A stretch of DNA of 27,077 bases from CAZTJA01 sp964613745 (GTDB lineage Bacteria > Desulfobacterota > Desulfomonilia > Desulfomonilales > Desulfomonilaceae). Shown here one piece after another: positions 6,261 through 13,524 of this stretch. Position 1 is the stretch's first letter. Every line of letters starts with the position of its first letter. The notes under the pieces were generated by a model. That model worked only from the letters and a program-made list of their open reading frames with translations, did not search any database and had not been told where the DNA came from. Both the position numbers and the translations under genes were made by a program. Location: assembly GCA_964613745.1 (NCBI GenBank), contig CAZTJA010000036.1, positions 1 to 27,077 of the forward strand, in the 5' to 3' direction.

Positions 6261-8522
6261 ATGGCTTTCGGAATCTGCCGTTTAGCTTCAGTGATCAGTG
6301 GCTGCATGATCTTTGTTATGCTTATGGTCACTGCATCTTACGCTCAGGATCTTGGTTCCATAGGAGCGATCCAGGGTAATGCATCTCTAAGACAAGGGGA
6401 TCGAGGCGATTTTTCACGCCTCAAAACAGGTGATTCCATTGCTTTAAATGATAGTGTCCAGACAGACCGAGAATCAAAAGCCTGGGTGCGTATTGCAGAT
6501 GGGAGCCATAACTCGCTCGGGGAGTACTCCGAAGTCTATTACTTTGATTTTCTGCGACGGGGAGGAGCGGAGTACTTCGGGGCTGAGATGAGCGCCGGGG
6601 TCATTCGTTTCATCAAACAGCTCCAACAGACTGATCCTGCTTCGGCTTATACGATAACTACTCCGACTGCATTGATTTCAGTCGAACCAACCGATAGACC
6701 TGCTGATTTTGTTGTTAATGTGTTCAATCCAAAGCAGACATCGGTCACAGTCATCTGGGGCAAGGTGCGAGTAAAAAATATTTCCGATGCAATCACCCCG
6801 GAAAGGATCGTGCAGTCTTGTCAGCGGGTGGATGTTGATGAAGGTAAAGAGCCTTCGAAGGTCATAGGAGTATCCTCCCAAGTATTGAAGGACCTTATCA
6901 AACAGACCACCATTCCACGAACTCTTCCGGAAGACGTCCCTCAATGCAGACAAGAATATGTCCAGGACTACTACGATTTTTATATTCCGGATATTCCCTT
7001 ATATCCATTACCCAGGTGTAGTGGGTGCGAAGTATGGAACGGTGAGAATTGCGTTCCATGCTGGGTGGTCGGAATGGAGTGTCAGGGCGGACGCTGTGTG
7101 CGCCGCGAATGCCCTCCATGTACCATCTGGGACGGCCATAGGTGCATACCGTGTCGTGAAATCGGCAGAGAATGCATCAATGGAAGATGTCAGCCTCCTC
7201 GTTGCAGATCGTGTTCCGTCTGGGATGGTCATCGGTGTGTTCCGTGCCGGGAGCTTGGCATGGAGTGCCGTAACGGCCGATGTATTAAACAAGACTGCGG
7301 ACCGTGCACCATCAGGCGATGGGATCGATGCGTGCCCTGCTCAGAAATAGGAATGACGTGTGCCGGCGGACGTTGTGTACACAAAGATTGTCCTCCATGT
7401 TCAATTTGGGACGGCCATTCATGCGTTTCATGTACTGCAATGGGCAAAGAATGCCACAATGGGAGATGCGTTTCTAAGAGGGATTGTCCCAATTGCACTT
7501 TTTGGAATGGTCAAAGATGCGTATCATGTTCCGAAATCGGCAAGACATGTGAAAATGGAAAGTGTGTGTCGAGACCCTGTGGAGCCTGTCAAATGAGAAG
7601 AGGCGACCACTGCGTCTCATGCGAGTCTCAGGGATTTGTCTGCATTCAAGGGCAGTGCATTAGACCAATAGGCAAACCCGGAGATGACAAGAAGGAACCC
7701 CATAAGCCCACATTCCCACCGTCCGGAAAACCCGAGAGACCTGATCTACCGGATAAGCCCGACAAACCGACAAAGCCGGATGGCCCACATGTACCTGGAT
7801 TGCCTCCGATAGGGATACCGTCAACCCCGGTGATTCCTCCAAGAACCGGCAAACCTGAAATTCCGGATATAAGACCCGGTAAACCAGACATGAAACCGGA
7901 TAAACCGACTGGAACAGGACCGATTGTACCAGGAAAGGCAGAAGGTTTGCCTATCCCCGGGAAAACGACACCAGAAAAGCCCGACGGAGTTATCTCAACT
8001 CCGTTGAAACCTGATTCCCCTAGAGGATCCGGTTCAGTTGACACACAAATACCCCGACAAAGTCCAGACTTGAAACCAGATAGATTCAAGAGACCCGATC
8101 GTATCGATTCTCCTTCCGGTTCGGGAATAATCAAGCCCGACATGCCGGGAAAAACGGAGAGTCCTTCAGGCAGCACATTGCCGGGCAGAACTCCTGATAT
8201 AAAAATTCAGCCTAAAGTAGATGCACCTGATTTCAAACCTCCTAAACTGGATTCGCGACCCGATTTTCAACGTCCGTCCGGCCTTGATTCGGGGACACAA
8301 ATCAAACAGGAACAACGGAAGGAGTTCAGCCGTCCCGAGCAAAAAATCGAATCAACTCAACCCCAGAGAGGTTTCGAGAGTCAAAAATCGGAACCGCAGC
8401 GTCAAATGATGCAGCAGAGGGAATCGAAGCCTGATTTCCAAAGACCGCCTGCCGGAATGCCACCAACCAGAGGTGATAAACCGGGAGATAAACCCGACGA
8501 TCAAATGTTTAGAGGCCGATAG
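6261..8522 (+). CDS. Secreted FecR-domain protein with seven Cys-rich repeats and a KPD-rich tail
   Basis: This is a modular 753-aa exported protein. Residues 1-28 form a signal peptide (hydrophobic core ending ASYA, predicted cut before Gln29). Residues about 30-170 resemble a periplasmic FecR domain, with IGAIQGNASLRQG, LKTGDSIALNDSVQT, an AWVRIADGS-type strand and STP-like TTPTALISV. Residues 253-466 hold seven six-cysteine repeats (see the repeat entry). Residues about 468-753 are Pro, Lys, Asp and Gly-rich and probably disordered, with no clear membrane anchor or sorting signal. The start is fixed by AGGAGGT at 6251-6257 just before the ATG. There is no FecI sigma factor or TonB receptor nearby, so classical Fec signalling is unlikely. 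It may be a cell-surface or periplasmic structural or ligand-binding protein. Function unknown. Confidence 0.8.
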   Translation: MAFGICRLASVISGCMIFVMLMVTASYAQDLGSIGAIQGNASLRQGDRGDFSRLKTGDSIALNDSVQTDRESKAWVRIADGSHNSLGEYSEVYYFDFLRRGGAEYFGAEMSAGVIRFIKQLQQTDPASAYTITTPTALISVEPTDRPADFVVNVFNPKQTSVTVIWGKVRVKNISDAITPERIVQSCQRVDVDEGKEPSKVIGVSSQVLKDLIKQTTIPRTLPEDVPQCRQEYVQDYYDFYIPDIPLYPLPRCSGCEVWNGENCVPCWVVGMECQGGRCVRRECPPCTIWDGHRCIPCREIGRECINGRCQPPRCRSCSVWDGHRCVPCRELGMECRNGRCIKQDCGPCTIRRWDRCVPCSEIGMTCAGGRCVHKDCPPCSIWDGHSCVSCTAMGKECHNGRCVSKRDCPNCTFWNGQRCVSCSEIGKTCENGKCVSRPCGACQMRRGDHCVSCESQGFVCIQGQCIRPIGKPGDDKKEPHKPTFPPSGKPERPDLPDKPDKPTKPDGPHVPGLPPIGIPSTPVIPPRTGKPEIPDIRPGKPDMKPDKPTGTGPIVPGKAEGLPIPGKTTPEKPDGVISTPLKPDSPRGSGSVDTQIPRQSPDLKPDRFKRPDRIDSPSGSGIIKPDMPGKTESPSGSTLPGRTPDIKIQPKVDAPDFKPPKLDSRPDFQRPSGLDSGTQIKQEQRKEFSRPEQKIESTQPQRGFESQKSEPQRQMMQQRESKPDFQRPPAGMPPTRGDKPGDKPDDQMFRGR
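7017..7658 (+). repeat. Seven tandem 93-base repeats encoding C-x2-C-x7-C-x2-C-x6-C-x4-C modules
   Basis: Residues 253-466 of the FecR-type protein consist of seven back-to-back modules of 31 residues; the fifth is 32 and the last lacks its linker. All seven keep exactly the spacing C-x2-C-x7-C-x2-C-x6-C-x4-C, giving 42 cysteines. A typical core is CTIWDGHRCIPC followed by EIGxxCxxGRC. Non-cysteine positions vary (IWDGH, IRRWD, FWNGQ, MRRGD), so the repeats are old and kept by selection on cysteines rather than recent duplications. Three disulfides per module, or metal/cluster binding, are both possible. Confidence 0.9.
7660..8510 (+). repeat. Low-complexity Pro/Lys/Asp/Gly-coding tract
   Basis: The last 280 or so codons of the FecR-type gene encode irregular repeats around PGKPD, KPDKP, RPD and PxPGK, becoming Gln/Arg/Ser-rich toward the end. 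At the base level this gives dispersed CCGGATAAACC-like words. It creates long shadow open frames on the opposite strand. Such tracts are typical of extended periplasm- or cell-wall-spanning linkers. Confidence 0.75.
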
Positions 8523-8530
8523 CCGAATGG

Positions 8531-8558
8531 CATAGAGCATTCGGAAGGATGCTCTATG
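8531..8558 (+). terminator. Hairpin after the FecR-type gene
   Basis: CATAGAGCAT (8531-8540) pairs perfectly with ATGCTCTATG (8549-8558) around the 8-nt loop TCGGAAGG. It begins 9 bases after the stop codon. The downstream sequence is only moderately T-rich, so it may be a weak terminator or an mRNA-stabilising 3' hairpin. Confidence 0.5.
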
Positions 8559-8643
8559 TCTACTCCCGCATTTCCTTTACTTTCATAATGCCCGCGAAAG
8601 AATTATACTGAGAGCAGCTTATAATTGTAGTTTGGAATTCAGA

Positions 8644-9174
8644 ATGGAAGACTATTTAGACTCAAGTAAATCAAAGTCTCGAAACTATTCATCGGAAAAA
8701 AACAGAGAACTCATTGATGATTTCAGCCGAATAAGGCAAGAGACCCGTACGAGTTCCGATTCGGGCGAACTTGTTCAGAGACACATGCGAGAGAAGGCCG
8801 TGATGTCCCGCCGACGTAAATGGACGGGAGGTGGTCTCATAACGTTCGGCTCAACTATGCTGATGGGCTCTTGTCCAATCTATTCTTTCGGTTTCATCGG
8901 ACCTGAGCCTGTTTTGGCCGGACTGGCTATGATTGCCCTTGGCTCTGGTTTGCTGGCATGGAAACCAAAACTCAAAGACACAAATGAAGCCCTGTTAGCT
9001 GCGGCTCGCAACGACAATTATCTCACCGTTCCAAGACTCGCTCTGGAAATGGATATTTCTTTTGATAAAGCCGAGAAGATACTTCAGGAATTGGTTAGAA
9101 CCGGAATTGCCGAAATAGACTTGGACCGCAAGAGAGACGACGACTCATTGGTGTACAAAATCAGGGGGCTTTAA
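8644..9174 (+). CDS. Membrane protein with C-terminal winged-helix-like domain
   Basis: This is a 176-aa protein of no recognised family. Residues 1-58 are hydrophilic, Ser/Glu/Arg-rich and probably helical or disordered. Two hydrophobic segments lie at about 61-82 and 88-106, separated by GPEP. Residues 115-175 look like a small winged helix: a helix (NEALLAAARND), YLTVPRLALEMDIS, a second helix (FDKAEKILQELVRTG) and a wing containing AEIDLDRKRDDD. The ATG at 8644 has GGA 7 bases upstream. A TTG at 8632 in frame would add four residues but has no ribosome binding site. It could be a membrane-tethered regulator or use the wing fold for protein contacts. It follows the FecR-type gene on the same strand 121 bases after its stop, so a link is possible but unproven. 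Confidence 0.65.
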   Translation: MEDYLDSSKSKSRNYSSEKNRELIDDFSRIRQETRTSSDSGELVQRHMREKAVMSRRRKWTGGGLITFGSTMLMGSCPIYSFGFIGPEPVLAGLAMIALGSGLLAWKPKLKDTNEALLAAARNDNYLTVPRLALEMDISFDKAEKILQELVRTGIAEIDLDRKRDDDSLVYKIRGL

Positions 9175-9246
9175 GATTAAGTTGTTTTAAGGACTATAAT
9201 CCCCTTGTTCCATAATATTGCAAAATCGTTTTCCATAGTTTATAGG
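9171..9246 (+). promoter_or_regulatory. Candidate promoters for the sbcDC operon
   Basis: Two sigma-70-like arrangements lie upstream of sbcD: TTAAGA (9171-9176) with TATAAT (9195-9200, 18-base spacer), and TTGCAA (9218-9223) with TATAGG (9241-9246, 17-base spacer). Either would give a leader of 45-90 bases. They are pattern matches only, in an AT-rich gap of 123 bases. Confidence 0.4.
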
Positions 9247-9297
9247 AACCTACCATTCTCCCCATTCAAAATTTATATAATCTGATTGGAAGCGCCG

Positions 9298-10443
9298 GTG
9301 AAACTGGTCCATACTGCAGATTGGCACTTAGGACGGGTTCTTTATGACAAATCGCTGTTGGAAGACCAAAAGCACATTCTTCATCAAATCAGTGAAATTA
9401 TCACAAGAGAAAATCCTGATCTCGTAGTCATCGCAGGGGATATCTTCGACCGAACTCTTCCGTCCAGCGAAGCCGTAAGCCTGCTTAGCACATTCTTGGA
9501 AAATATTATTTTAAACACGCCGGCAAGGATCGTGATCATTTCAGGAAATCACGATGGAGCGGAACGTCTTGAGTTTGCCTCAAGAATTCTTGCCAAGAAT
9601 CGTCTGCATTTTGTAGGCTCGCTGTCTGAAAACTCCGTAATACCGATGAATTGTGACGGCAGCAGCTACTCAATTTATGCAGTTCCATATCTCGACATTC
9701 CGGATTTGAACAGACGCATCTGCGGCAAGGCTCAAAATCATTCCGAGGCTCTTCTGGAGGCACTAAGATTCTGTAAAGGCAAAGAGAAGGAGCAGGGCCT
9801 AGAACCGTCAAGAAGAATTCTTGTTAGCCACGCATTTGTTTCCGGATGCAGTCAGTCGGAATCTGAAAGACCTTTGTCTATTGGAGGCGCAGACCAGGTT
9901 GATTCAAATTGCTTCAATGAATTTGAATTCTCTTATGTCGCTTTAGGGCACTTACACAGGCATCAGAGAGCCGGAGCAGCAAATATCCGCTATTCCGGGT
10001 CACCGCTTAAATACTCTTTTTCAGAAGTTAATCACACGAAAAGCATTTCCATCGTGGAATTTAACGGGGAAGGACAAGCGAAAATCCGACAGGAACCGCT
10101 GAACCCACTCAGAAATCTACAAATTCTCGAGGGTTCTTTTCAGGAGATTCTGGAATACAACCCGACCGAATCGGAAAAGCAGGATTTCATTCTAGCGAGA
10201 ATAACCGATTCCAAGATAATAATTAATGCCATGAGCCAACTCAGGAGCGTTTTCCCCAATGCAGTGGCAATTGAATCACTGAAGACTTCTTCAATGTTTT
10301 CCAAGCATCTCAGGAAAGATTATCTCAAGTTGACGGATTTTGAATTGTTTTCACAATTTTATAAATATGTGACTGATGAGGAATTGACTTCAGATCAAGA
10401 ACAACTTCTGCAAGAGGTACTTGGAGAAGTAGATTCGGAATAG
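9298..10443 (+). CDS. sbcD: Exonuclease subunit SbcD (Mre11-type)
   Basis: This is the nuclease subunit of the SbcCD (Mre11-Rad50-like) complex, which opens and trims hairpins and blocked double-strand ends. All metallophosphoesterase motifs are visible: HTADWHLGR (Asp8, His10), AGDIFDR (Asp48), SGNHDGAERL (Asn84, His85), SHAFVSG and ALGHLHRHQ. The GTG at 9298 is chosen over an in-frame TTG at 9286 because GGA precedes it by 7 bases and the family begins MK(I/L)(L/V)HT. This gives 381 aa. The C-terminal capping region is present. The sbcC start follows 14 bases after the stop, forming the usual two-gene operon. Confidence 0.95.
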   Translation: MKLVHTADWHLGRVLYDKSLLEDQKHILHQISEIITRENPDLVVIAGDIFDRTLPSSEAVSLLSTFLENIILNTPARIVIISGNHDGAERLEFASRILAKNRLHFVGSLSENSVIPMNCDGSSYSIYAVPYLDIPDLNRRICGKAQNHSEALLEALRFCKGKEKEQGLEPSRRILVSHAFVSGCSQSESERPLSIGGADQVDSNCFNEFEFSYVALGHLHRHQRAGAANIRYSGSPLKYSFSEVNHTKSISIVEFNGEGQAKIRQEPLNPLRNLQILEGSFQEILEYNPTESEKQDFILARITDSKIIINAMSQLRSVFPNAVAIESLKTSSMFSKHLRKDYLKLTDFELFSQFYKYVTDEELTSDQEQLLQEVLGEVDSE

Positions 10444-10457
10444 TAGGATCAGCAGCC

Positions 10458-13400
10458 ATGAAGCCGCTAAAGTTGACGATGAACGCTTTTGGCCCATATG
10501 CAGGCTCTCAGGAACTAGATTTTTCAGAACTTAATAACCGTGGCCTTTTTCTCATATCAGGTCCCACCGGCTCGGGAAAAACAGTGATTCTGGACGCGAT
10601 CTGTTATGCATTGTATGGGAGATGTTCCGGAACGAAGAGAGCGGCCAAAGATTTGAGAAGCGATTACTCACCGGCTGATGTGCTTACTTCAGTAGAATTT
10701 GAATTCATACTGAATGCTCGGGAATACAAAATTTCTAGGAGAATGGCTTATTCCAGGCCTGCACGCAGAGGCAAGAACCTCCAGCAGGAGCCGGAAAAAC
10801 TTCATCTTGAGGAAATCGACAATCCGAAAAATTATTTTTCCGGCAAAGCTGCGGATGCGAAAATCCGTGAGTTGATGGGTTTCAGCGCCGAACAGTTCCG
10901 ACAAGTAGTTCTTTTGCCGCAAGGCGAATTCAGGGAACTATTGACGGCCACCTCGACCGACAAGGAAAAGATTCTTAAGGATCTTTTCAAGACCGAACGT
11001 TACGACAGGATAGAACAGCTTCTAAAATCACGGAGCGACAAACTCAAAAATGAGCTTCACATTCATGAACAATCATTGAGAGAGATTCAAATTCAGTCCG
11101 GTTTTTCAACAGCAGAAGATTTGGAATGCTGCATACAAGATCTTTGCTCTGCCTATCTGTCACTCACTATGAGAGCCGCAAGATTAGAGCAGATTTATAT
11201 AACTGTCCAGAAAAACCTAAACGCGGGAATTCAGACTAACCTGGATTTTGATGAGCGTGATCAAGCTCTGCTGAAGCTGCAAGCACTAATAAAAGATGAT
11301 CTAACTTACAAAAGCATTCAGGAGAAGGCGATTGCAGCACGTCGCGCTTTGAGGCCTGTCGAAATATACAAAGAGAGAACTCAGGTCGAAATGGAAGTGC
11401 AGACATTCACCACCGGTATTGATGAGCTGGATGCTGAAATCAAATATCAAGAGGAGAAACTGAAGGAAGCAGCAGTTGAACAAGAATTGTGCAAGAGGAA
11501 ATGCGAGGAAAAGCTTCCTGAATGGAGATATCAAGTTGCAGAGCTGGAGAATTTGCTGAAAAAGAGTTCGGAGATCAAGAGCTTACGTAATGAATCCGAG
11601 ACTTTGAAAAAGTGTCTTGTCGATCACCAAGCAAAACTATCTGCGCTAAAAGCTCAGGAAGAGGTGGAAGTCGCCAAAAGCAGTTGCTTGGACTTAGAAA
11701 TTGAGACTCTCAAACAGAAGGTTATTGAGATACCGGTATTCCAACGGGAAATTGATCAACTCGATGCCGGATTAAAAGAAGCTTCAGCTTATGATGAATT
11801 GTGGACAAAGCTCGCCGATTCCAAAAAGGGATATTTGGCTCTGGTCGCTGAATCCTCCGCAAAACAATTAGAAATAGAGGCCAAGCAGAAAGATCTCAAT
11901 AATCTCAATGAAGTGAGACGAAGGTTTTATTCAGCATCTCTAGCACAGGGACTGAGAGCAGGGATGCCGTGCCCGGTGTGTGGATCTATTGATCATCCGA
12001 GTCCTGCTGACATGAATGGGGATTTTCCTGAAGATGCAGATTTGGAAGATCTGCAGCAACAACTCCAGTCTTTGTCTTGGCAATTTTCTGAGATGAAGGA
12101 CAAGCTTGCGCACTTGCGAGCTTTTGTAGAAGTCTCTTCGGAAAATCTCGAGAAGGTGGGAAAAGAAATTCCTGAGGACTTCAGTTTCTCGACTCTCATT
12201 CAAAATCGGGAGCTTCTGCTTAGAAAGCTGCAAGATGCAACTCGAGCACGTGACCTGTTGGCCAAGAAGGGCGATGAGTCGAAGAGATCCAAACGAATAA
12301 TCAACGATTTTCATGGGCAGATTGAGTCCCTTTCAAGCCGGATGCATGAATTAAGCAATGCCGTGAATCTCGCCATGGGAAAACTCGAAGGTAAACTCGC
12401 TGATTTCGGCCACAGAGATCCGGATGAACAATTAATCGAAGCTGAGCGTAACGCAATCAACACTCTTCTGAAGGACCTTGAGGCTGAATACAAAAGCGTT
12501 TCTAAGATGACACAGCGGCTTGAGAAAGAGATTGCCGTAGGAAAAGAGAGACTAAAATCATTGCAAACCGCCGCAGAGAAATCTCGGAAACGTGTGTTGG
12601 AACTTTCATCGAGACTGGATGAGGAGTTGATAAAAGGACAATTCAGCTCTCATGCGGAAATGTTGACTGCTTCGCTGCCTGAAAATCAAATCATCGCTTA
12701 TGAGAAATCTTATGAAAATTATAGGCAAGAGCTTGTTGCAGCTAAACATTGGCTGGGAGTAACTCAGCGAAAAGTTGCTCAAAAATCGCGTGCCGATGTC
12801 GATTTTCTCCTGTCAGAAGAACAACAAACTCGCGGTTTGCTCGACAGAGCTACAGAAGAGCAAATTAGCGTCAAAAATGAAATAAGTACGCTCAGCAAGC
12901 TGCATGGAAGCATCCTGAAGATGCGGAAAGTAAAGGGTGGAATCGAGCAACGCTTAGCAGCAGCGCAAGAGCTTTCGGATATTGCTCTAGGTAAGACGAA
13001 CATTGGGTTCCACAAATTCGTTCTTTCCGGTTTGTTGGAAGAGGTCCTTGCTTTTGCATCAAAACGGCTAACTAAAATGACTAATGGGCGTTTCATCCTG
13101 GAGCGGGCGCAACGAGACGATAAGAAATACTCCGGTTTGGACCTTGTGGTTTTTGATGTGGAAACCGGCAAGAATCGCCCCGTAGGCACTCTTTCGGGCG
13201 GTCAGACCTTCTTGGCATCCTTATCTTTGGCTTTGGGCCTGGCTGACATTGTTCAAAGCCGCTGCGGAGGAGTGCATCTAGATTCAATGTTCATAGATGA
13301 AGGTTTCGGAACTCTTGACCAGCAGACCCTTGAGCTTGCTTTCAAAGCTTTCATCGATTTGCAAGAAAAGGGCAGGCTGGTCGGGATAATTTCCCATGTT

Positions 13401-13484
13401 GCGGAGCTGAAAAATTGGATAGATGCCCGACTGGAAGTTACTTCCGCTGCAAATGGGAGTAGGGCATTCATAACAGTCGTTTAA
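10458..13484 (+). CDS. sbcC: Exonuclease ATPase subunit SbcC (Rad50-type)
   Basis: This is the SMC-like ATPase partner of SbcD, 1008 aa. The N-terminal half of the ABC ATPase has Walker A GPTGSGKT (35-42) and the Q-loop region VVLLPQGEF. Long coiled-coil arms flank a zinc hook CPVCG at 505-509, where two subunits join through a shared zinc ion. The C-terminal half has the signature LSGGQTFLASLSLALGLAD, Walker B and D-loop MFIDEGFGTLD, and the H-loop in GIISHVAELK. Domain order and length match bacterial SbcC. AGGA lies about 9 bases before the ATG. It converges on the P-type ATPase gene with a 40-base gap. Confidence 0.95.
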   Translation: MKPLKLTMNAFGPYAGSQELDFSELNNRGLFLISGPTGSGKTVILDAICYALYGRCSGTKRAAKDLRSDYSPADVLTSVEFEFILNAREYKISRRMAYSRPARRGKNLQQEPEKLHLEEIDNPKNYFSGKAADAKIRELMGFSAEQFRQVVLLPQGEFRELLTATSTDKEKILKDLFKTERYDRIEQLLKSRSDKLKNELHIHEQSLREIQIQSGFSTAEDLECCIQDLCSAYLSLTMRAARLEQIYITVQKNLNAGIQTNLDFDERDQALLKLQALIKDDLTYKSIQEKAIAARRALRPVEIYKERTQVEMEVQTFTTGIDELDAEIKYQEEKLKEAAVEQELCKRKCEEKLPEWRYQVAELENLLKKSSEIKSLRNESETLKKCLVDHQAKLSALKAQEEVEVAKSSCLDLEIETLKQKVIEIPVFQREIDQLDAGLKEASAYDELWTKLADSKKGYLALVAESSAKQLEIEAKQKDLNNLNEVRRRFYSASLAQGLRAGMPCPVCGSIDHPSPADMNGDFPEDADLEDLQQQLQSLSWQFSEMKDKLAHLRAFVEVSSENLEKVGKEIPEDFSFSTLIQNRELLLRKLQDATRARDLLAKKGDESKRSKRIINDFHGQIESLSSRMHELSNAVNLAMGKLEGKLADFGHRDPDEQLIEAERNAINTLLKDLEAEYKSVSKMTQRLEKEIAVGKERLKSLQTAAEKSRKRVLELSSRLDEELIKGQFSSHAEMLTASLPENQIIAYEKSYENYRQELVAAKHWLGVTQRKVAQKSRADVDFLLSEEQQTRGLLDRATEEQISVKNEISTLSKLHGSILKMRKVKGGIEQRLAAAQELSDIALGKTNIGFHKFVLSGLLEEVLAFASKRLTKMTNGRFILERAQRDDKKYSGLDLVVFDVETGKNRPVGTLSGGQTFLASLSLALGLADIVQSRCGGVHLDSMFIDEGFGTLDQQTLELAFKAFIDLQEKGRLVGIISHVAELKNWIDARLEVTSAANGSRAFITVV

Positions 13485-13505
13485 AAGCCTTTTATTAAAG
13501 GATTT
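13484..13505. terminator. Possible bidirectional terminator between sbcC and the ATPase gene
   Basis: AAAGCCTTT (13484-13492) and AAAGGATTT (13497-13505) can pair over 9 positions with one mismatch around the loop TATT. A-rich and T-rich flanks serve both strands. It lies between two convergent stop codons and begins in the last base of sbcC. The stem is AT-rich and weak, so function is uncertain. Confidence 0.4.
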
Positions 13506-13524
13506 GCTCTCGATCAGTTCGTCA

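Noticed and set aside
6958..7596. Plus-strand open frames of 130 and 78 codons inside the Cys-repeat region
   Set aside because: They lie in an alternative frame of a gene with a strong start, signal peptide and conserved Cys spacing. The openness is a by-product of the repeated codons.
7646..8176. Long minus-strand open frame of 176 codons rich in Gly, Pro and Ser
   Set aside because: It is the antisense shadow of the KPD-rich low-complexity tail. Its composition mirrors the repeats and it has no ribosome binding site or family signature.
11940..12314. 124-codon minus-strand open frame across the SbcC zinc-hook region
   Set aside because: It is a shadow of the coiled-coil coding sequence and has no supporting features.
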